Shown: positions 60,886 through 64,000 of the stretch, piece after piece
Position numbering within the stretch: position 1 is the stretch's first letter
How the letters are laid out: each line of letters starts with the position of its first letter
DNA from: Streptomyces sp. NBC_00223
GTDB lineage: Bacteria; Actinomycetota; Actinomycetes; Streptomycetales; Streptomycetaceae
NCBI RefSeq assembly: GCF_036199905.1
Contig: NZ_CP108109.1
Coordinates: forward strand, 868,001 to 932,000
Direction: 5' to 3'
Length of the DNA: 64,000 nt
Notes under the pieces: model-generated
What the model was told of the DNA's origin: nothing
What the model saw: the letters and a program-made list of their open reading frames with translations, nothing else
Database searches by the model: none
Translations under genes and position numbers: made by a program

Positions 60886-62328
60886 ATGACGACGACCAAC
60901 GCTGTCTCCACCGGCCAGAACGCGTCCACCTCACCCGAGGAGGCCGCCGCCCTCCTCGCGCGGATGCCCGACCTGGAGCAGGCGCTCGCCTTCTACCACC
61001 AGCATCTGGCACCGGACACCGCGGTCGACCTGTCCGTGGCGGAGAACGTCCTCGTCTACGACGACTCGATGCAGAAGATGGTGTTCGCCGACACCGGCCT
61101 GCTGCCCGAGCAGTACATCCACTACTTCCCCCCGTACGGCACCCCGGTACTGCGTCAGCAGGTGGCCGCCCTGCTGACCGAGGCGTTCGGCCGCAGCGTG
61201 GAAGCGGAAAACGTCTTCGGCACGGCGGGTGTCGCCTCCGCGCTGGAGTGCCTGGCGTTCGCGCTCAAGGACAGTGTGCCCGGCGGGCCGCCGCCGCTGG
61301 TGGACGGCGACGCGGTGCTGATTCCGGCGCCGTACTGGCAGGGTTTCAACTGGTCGTTCGAACAGCGGCCCAAGCTGACCTGCGTCCCGGTGAATCTGCC
61401 CACCGAGGGCCCTGCGGCCTTCCACCTCACACTCGACCTCATCAAGAAGCAGTACGAGGAGCACAGGAAGCAGACCGGCAAGGCGCCCAGGCTGCTCGTC
61501 CTCACCAACCCGCACAACCCGCTGGGCGTCAACTACTCCAAGACGCTGCTGGAGGACATCTACACCTGGGCGCTCAGCGACACCGACCTGCACATCATCT
61601 CCGACGAGATCTACTGCCACTCCCAACTCCGGGACACCGCAACGCCGTTCACCAGCGCCGTCGCCCTGGACGCCTACACCGAGCACCCCAGCCGCATCCA
61701 CGTCGTCTGGGGCTTCGCCAAGGACTTCGGGCTCTCGGGCCTCCGCACCGGATTCGTCGTCTCCCAGAACACCGCGGTCCACAACGCCATGCTGGGCAGC
61801 ACAGACCCCGGCGCGGAAAAGCGGCACCCCATGTCCTGGTTCACCCCCTTCGACTCGCTCAAGCACTACGTCGTCGGCGCCGTCCTGTCCGCCGCCGTCA
61901 ACGGCCCCGGATCCGAGCTCTACACCGCCTACGCCATGCGGACCTACCGCGATCTCCTCAGCACCAGTTTCGACAAGGTCAAGGACCGTCTGAAGCACAA
62001 CGGCATCACATACACCCACCGCGACGGCGACAATGCGGCCCAGTTCTTCTGGCTCGACCTCAGGGACTACCTCGACCTGTGCGTACCGCCCACGGGCAAT
62101 GCCACGCCCCTCCCGCTCAACGCCGCCGACCTCGACCCGCGGGAGCAGTGCCTCTTCGACTACCTCCGCGCGGCGCCCACCGAGGTGTCGCTGCTCCCCG
62201 GCGGTGTGATGCACAGCCCCGCCCCCGGCTTCTTCCGCCTCTGCTACACCGCCCGCCAGCCCGCGGAGGTCTGCGAAGCAGTCGACAAGGTGGGCAAGGC
62301 CCTGAGCCTGCTGAAGTCCCGGGCGTAG
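60886..62328 (+). CDS. PLP-dependent class I/II aminotransferase (ACC-synthase-like)
   Basis: A 480-residue fold-type I PLP enzyme. DLSVAENVL (48-56) is the N-terminal substrate loop shared with ACC synthases; NPHNPLG (208-214), Asp240 in IISDEIYCHSQ, the Schiff-base Lys279 in WGFAKDFGLSGLRTGF with Arg287, and FRLCYT near the C-terminus complete the active site. It is longer than ordinary aspartate aminotransferases (about 400). ATG 60886 with AAGGA upstream. It is a monocistronic gene with no pathway neighbours, so the substrate is open: transamination or alpha,gamma-elimination of an S-adenosyl-like amino acid are both possible for this branch. Confidence 0.85.
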   Translation: MTTTNAVSTGQNASTSPEEAAALLARMPDLEQALAFYHQHLAPDTAVDLSVAENVLVYDDSMQKMVFADTGLLPEQYIHYFPPYGTPVLRQQVAALLTEAFGRSVEAENVFGTAGVASALECLAFALKDSVPGGPPPLVDGDAVLIPAPYWQGFNWSFEQRPKLTCVPVNLPTEGPAAFHLTLDLIKKQYEEHRKQTGKAPRLLVLTNPHNPLGVNYSKTLLEDIYTWALSDTDLHIISDEIYCHSQLRDTATPFTSAVALDAYTEHPSRIHVVWGFAKDFGLSGLRTGFVVSQNTAVHNAMLGSTDPGAEKRHPMSWFTPFDSLKHYVVGAVLSAAVNGPGSELYTAYAMRTYRDLLSTSFDKVKDRLKHNGITYTHRDGDNAAQFFWLDLRDYLDLCVPPTGNATPLPLNAADLDPREQCLFDYLRAAPTEVSLLPGGVMHSPAPGFFRLCYTARQPAEVCEAVDKVGKALSLLKSRA

Positions 62329-62542
62329 CCGCCTTCCAGACACTCCACCAGTCAACACCGCGTCTGGCACCTGCGCGATTCCCGCTGATGGCGCTGCTCC
62401 GGCCCGGCGCCGCTGCTCGTTGCGGAGCGTTTCGACGTTGCCGGTGAAGACCTTGACCGACTTGCCGCCATCGAGCGTGACACCAACGCAGCCTGCACGA
62501 CCGGGACTTCCTCATCGAGCCTGCCCTGAACCCGCCGGGTCC

Positions 62543-63040
62543 CTAACGCGTCCAGCGGGGCGGCAGAGCCGCTCGGTCCCGCCAGTAGTCCGCGTCATGC
62601 GGATCCATCAGCCGGCCGACCAGTCGCTCAGAGCCTGCCGCAAACGCATGGGCCAGTGACCTCCCCTCGTCAACAACCAGCGTGAGTTCGTCGATGTCAT
62701 GGGTGGCGTGGTCGGTCTCGCACCAGCAAGCCACGTTCACCGCCGCGTTCACAGCGAGCCGCCCTTGATCCGTCCAGAACACCTGCAGCCAGAACTCAAG
62801 CCGGTCGCCTCCGTCCGCATGCACGATGACGTCGGCCATGAGGACCACGGCCACACCGGGCTGCGGACCAGGAAACCGGGCATGCCCCGGTGCCCATTCC
62901 CACTGCGGTGCCTCCCCTTTGACGCGAGCCGCATCGACGGCGCCGGCCACGACACGCATGGCCTCCATGTCGGCGTGTGTCAGCTGTGGGAACAGTGCGG
63001 CCAGCGGAACATCATCGAAACTGCCTCGGCTCATGAGCAT
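62543..63040 (-). CDS. Hypothetical protein
   Basis: A 165-residue soluble protein: a helical N-terminus (SFDDVPLAALFPQLTHADM), a central beta-rich part (VAVVLMADVIVHADGGDRLE, then WLQVFWTDQGRLAVNAAVNV) and a C-terminal ADYWRDRAALPPRWTR. ATG choices at 63052, 63040 and 63034. Codon use looks coding. Not recognised. The same-strand frame upstream overlaps IS remnants. Confidence 0.6.
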   Translation of the reverse strand: MLMSRGSFDDVPLAALFPQLTHADMEAMRVVAGAVDAARVKGEAPQWEWAPGHARFPGPQPGVAVVLMADVIVHADGGDRLEFWLQVFWTDQGRLAVNAAVNVACWCETDHATHDIDELTLVVDEGRSLAHAFAAGSERLVGRLMDPHDADYWRDRAALPPRWTR

Positions 63041-63239
63041 GGACCTGATCATCCATACGAGACGGATGCCGGATCTCCATCGCGCTCTCGCCGCCCTCGC
63101 CGTCCAGGCCGTATCAAACGCCGACCGCCCGGATTCTCCCCATGGGAGCGATCGACCAGCGGCTGCGCCCGGCGTTCGACGCGGCTTCGCCGGTGGACAG
63201 GTCCTCGCCGACACGCATCGACATCAGCGGCACGCCGGG

Positions 63240-63480
63240 CGGCCCGCGCGCTCCGCCGGAAGCGTGCCGGGCGGGTAGCTCGTGGCCCGGCCACCCGCTA
63301 CGACAAGGCACCCGAGAGCTACGAAGCCGGACTCCACCTGAGGGGATCGACCATGTGGCTGACGCACGCGACTACGAACGCCTCATCCAGCACTCCGAAT
63401 CGCTCATCACCTGGGCAGCCATCACACTCATGACACTCATGACCAGGCGGATCACCCGCCGAAGCTCCCGCAGGAGCGGA
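63240..63480 (+). pseudogene. C-terminal remnants of two IS5-family transposases
   Basis: Two frames abut. One reads ARGPATRYDKAPESYEAGLH and LRGSTMWL. The next, shifted, reads RDYERLIQHSESLITWAAIT. Both are typical C-terminal ends of IS5-group transposases but of different subgroups, so this is debris of two insertions. A duplicated TLMTLMT string and frame changes show decay. Confidence 0.6.
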
Positions 63481-63513
63481 CAGACCGCCTCCCGCGAGGC
63501 CCAACGAGACTGA

Positions 63514-63852
63514 TCATCTCGGCCCCGGCCGGGGTCAGTCTCACCGAGAGGTCACCGAGCCCCCGCACCGGCCTGATTGTCGCACCACCATGACGGCTCC
63601 ATCGGGCAAATCCGCGACAGCGCGGGGCCGCCCCTCAACCGTCGACCAGCCGACCTCACCGCTCGCACCCTGCCGTTCGGATTCTGAGCTGGCCAAATAC
63701 CGAGACCCCACTGGCTATCACGCCATGGCCGGCTCAGAACAGGCATCTTCAGGGTCGACCCCTCATCCGGCCGCGTACGCCGACAGGGGGGGAGCCGCGG
63801 CCATGGGGCGTGTCCTGCCGCGGTGCCGGGGCGAGTCTCTACCTTTCGCGAT
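63514..63852. other. Upstream region of the right-edge secreted protein gene
   Basis: About 340 bp with open frames on both strands but no ribosome binding site, family or codon bias that I can support. No repeat or RNA seen. Confidence 0.4.
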
Positions 63853-64000
63853 ATGACTTCCAAACACCTGCGTTCCCCGGCGGTGAGGCACGGGCAGAGC
63901 CGGCTCGGGCGGTGGGCCGCCGGAGGGCTGGGTGTGCTGGGGCTGGTGGCGGCCTCGGTGGGGATGCCGGGCCAGATGGCCGCCGCGCAGCCCGTGGGCG
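63853..64000 (+). CDS. Secreted protein, N-terminus only
   Basis: The first 49 codons of a gene cut by the right edge. The protein starts with a twin-charged N-region and a hydrophobic stretch GGLGVLGLVAASVGM, ending in AAAQPVG, which looks like a Sec signal peptide with AAA-type cleavage. The mature protein is outside the window, so no function can be given. Confidence 0.65.
   Translation, partial: MTSKHLRSPAVRHGQSRLGRWAAGGLGVLGLVAASVGMPGQMAAAQPVG

Noticed and set aside
63552..63863. A 103-codon minus-strand frame before the right-edge gene
   Set aside because: Composition is Arg/Trp/Pro-rich without a domain or ribosome binding site, and it would overlap the start of the secreted-protein gene.

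Overview
The window reads as a Streptomyces chromosome segment. GC content and third-position GC are very high, GTG/TTG starts and 4-bp stop/start overlaps are common, TTA codons are rare, and iron boxes match the actinobacterial DmdR/IdeR consensus. Several regions look like accessory or chromosome-arm material: a small biosynthetic cluster, an IS30-family insertion, IS5-family debris and many broken genes. I saw no tRNA, rRNA or CRISPR array.

1-10.6 kb: a compact specialised-metabolite locus. SbnA- and SbnB-type enzymes should make L-2,3-diaminopropionate. A carbamoyltransferase, cut by the left edge, is translationally coupled to SbnB. Divergently placed are a stand-alone condensation-domain protein and a class-II aaRS-like amino acid:carrier-protein ligase. 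An XRE/NB-ARC regulator and two ABC exporters follow; the second exporter has TTA as codon 2. About 1 kb of non-coding DNA with strong palindromes lies upstream of the exporters, then an orphan solute-binding-like protein.

13-22.5 kb: a mirror-image block. NicO metal transporter, TPR protein and DUF4331 protein read left; a paralogous DUF4331, a class-F sortase and a paralogous TPR protein read right. A nickel-permease (NiCoT) remnant lies between them.

22.6-34 kb: an iron-regulated siderophore system on the minus strand. It comprises FecB, two FecCD permeases, an ATPase, a heterodimeric exporter-fold ABC pair with complementary degenerate ATP sites, and a siderophore-interacting reductase. 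Upstream is an AraC regulator with its own iron box. An IS30-family element has inserted into the loop of a long hairpin between fecB and araC.

34-43.3 kb: a broken mycothiol-enzyme gene, a quinone-oxidoreductase-like gene, small proteins, a four-gene binding-protein-dependent ABC importer, and a secreted RCC1-repeat protein.

43.7-47.5 kb: an arsenic island with three arsR genes, arsC, acr3 and a 5'-truncated flavoprotein.

47.6-49.2 kb: a tetR/cupin pair duplicated in inverted orientation, in which each copy has lost a different gene.

49.7-64 kb: small lipoproteins, MarR and DUF5655 pseudogenes, a LolD/FtsX transporter divergent from a two-component system, a ComB-like phosphatase and membrane protein between IS5-like ends, MFS and LysR genes, a PLP aminotransferase, IS5-family remnants, and the start of a secreted protein.
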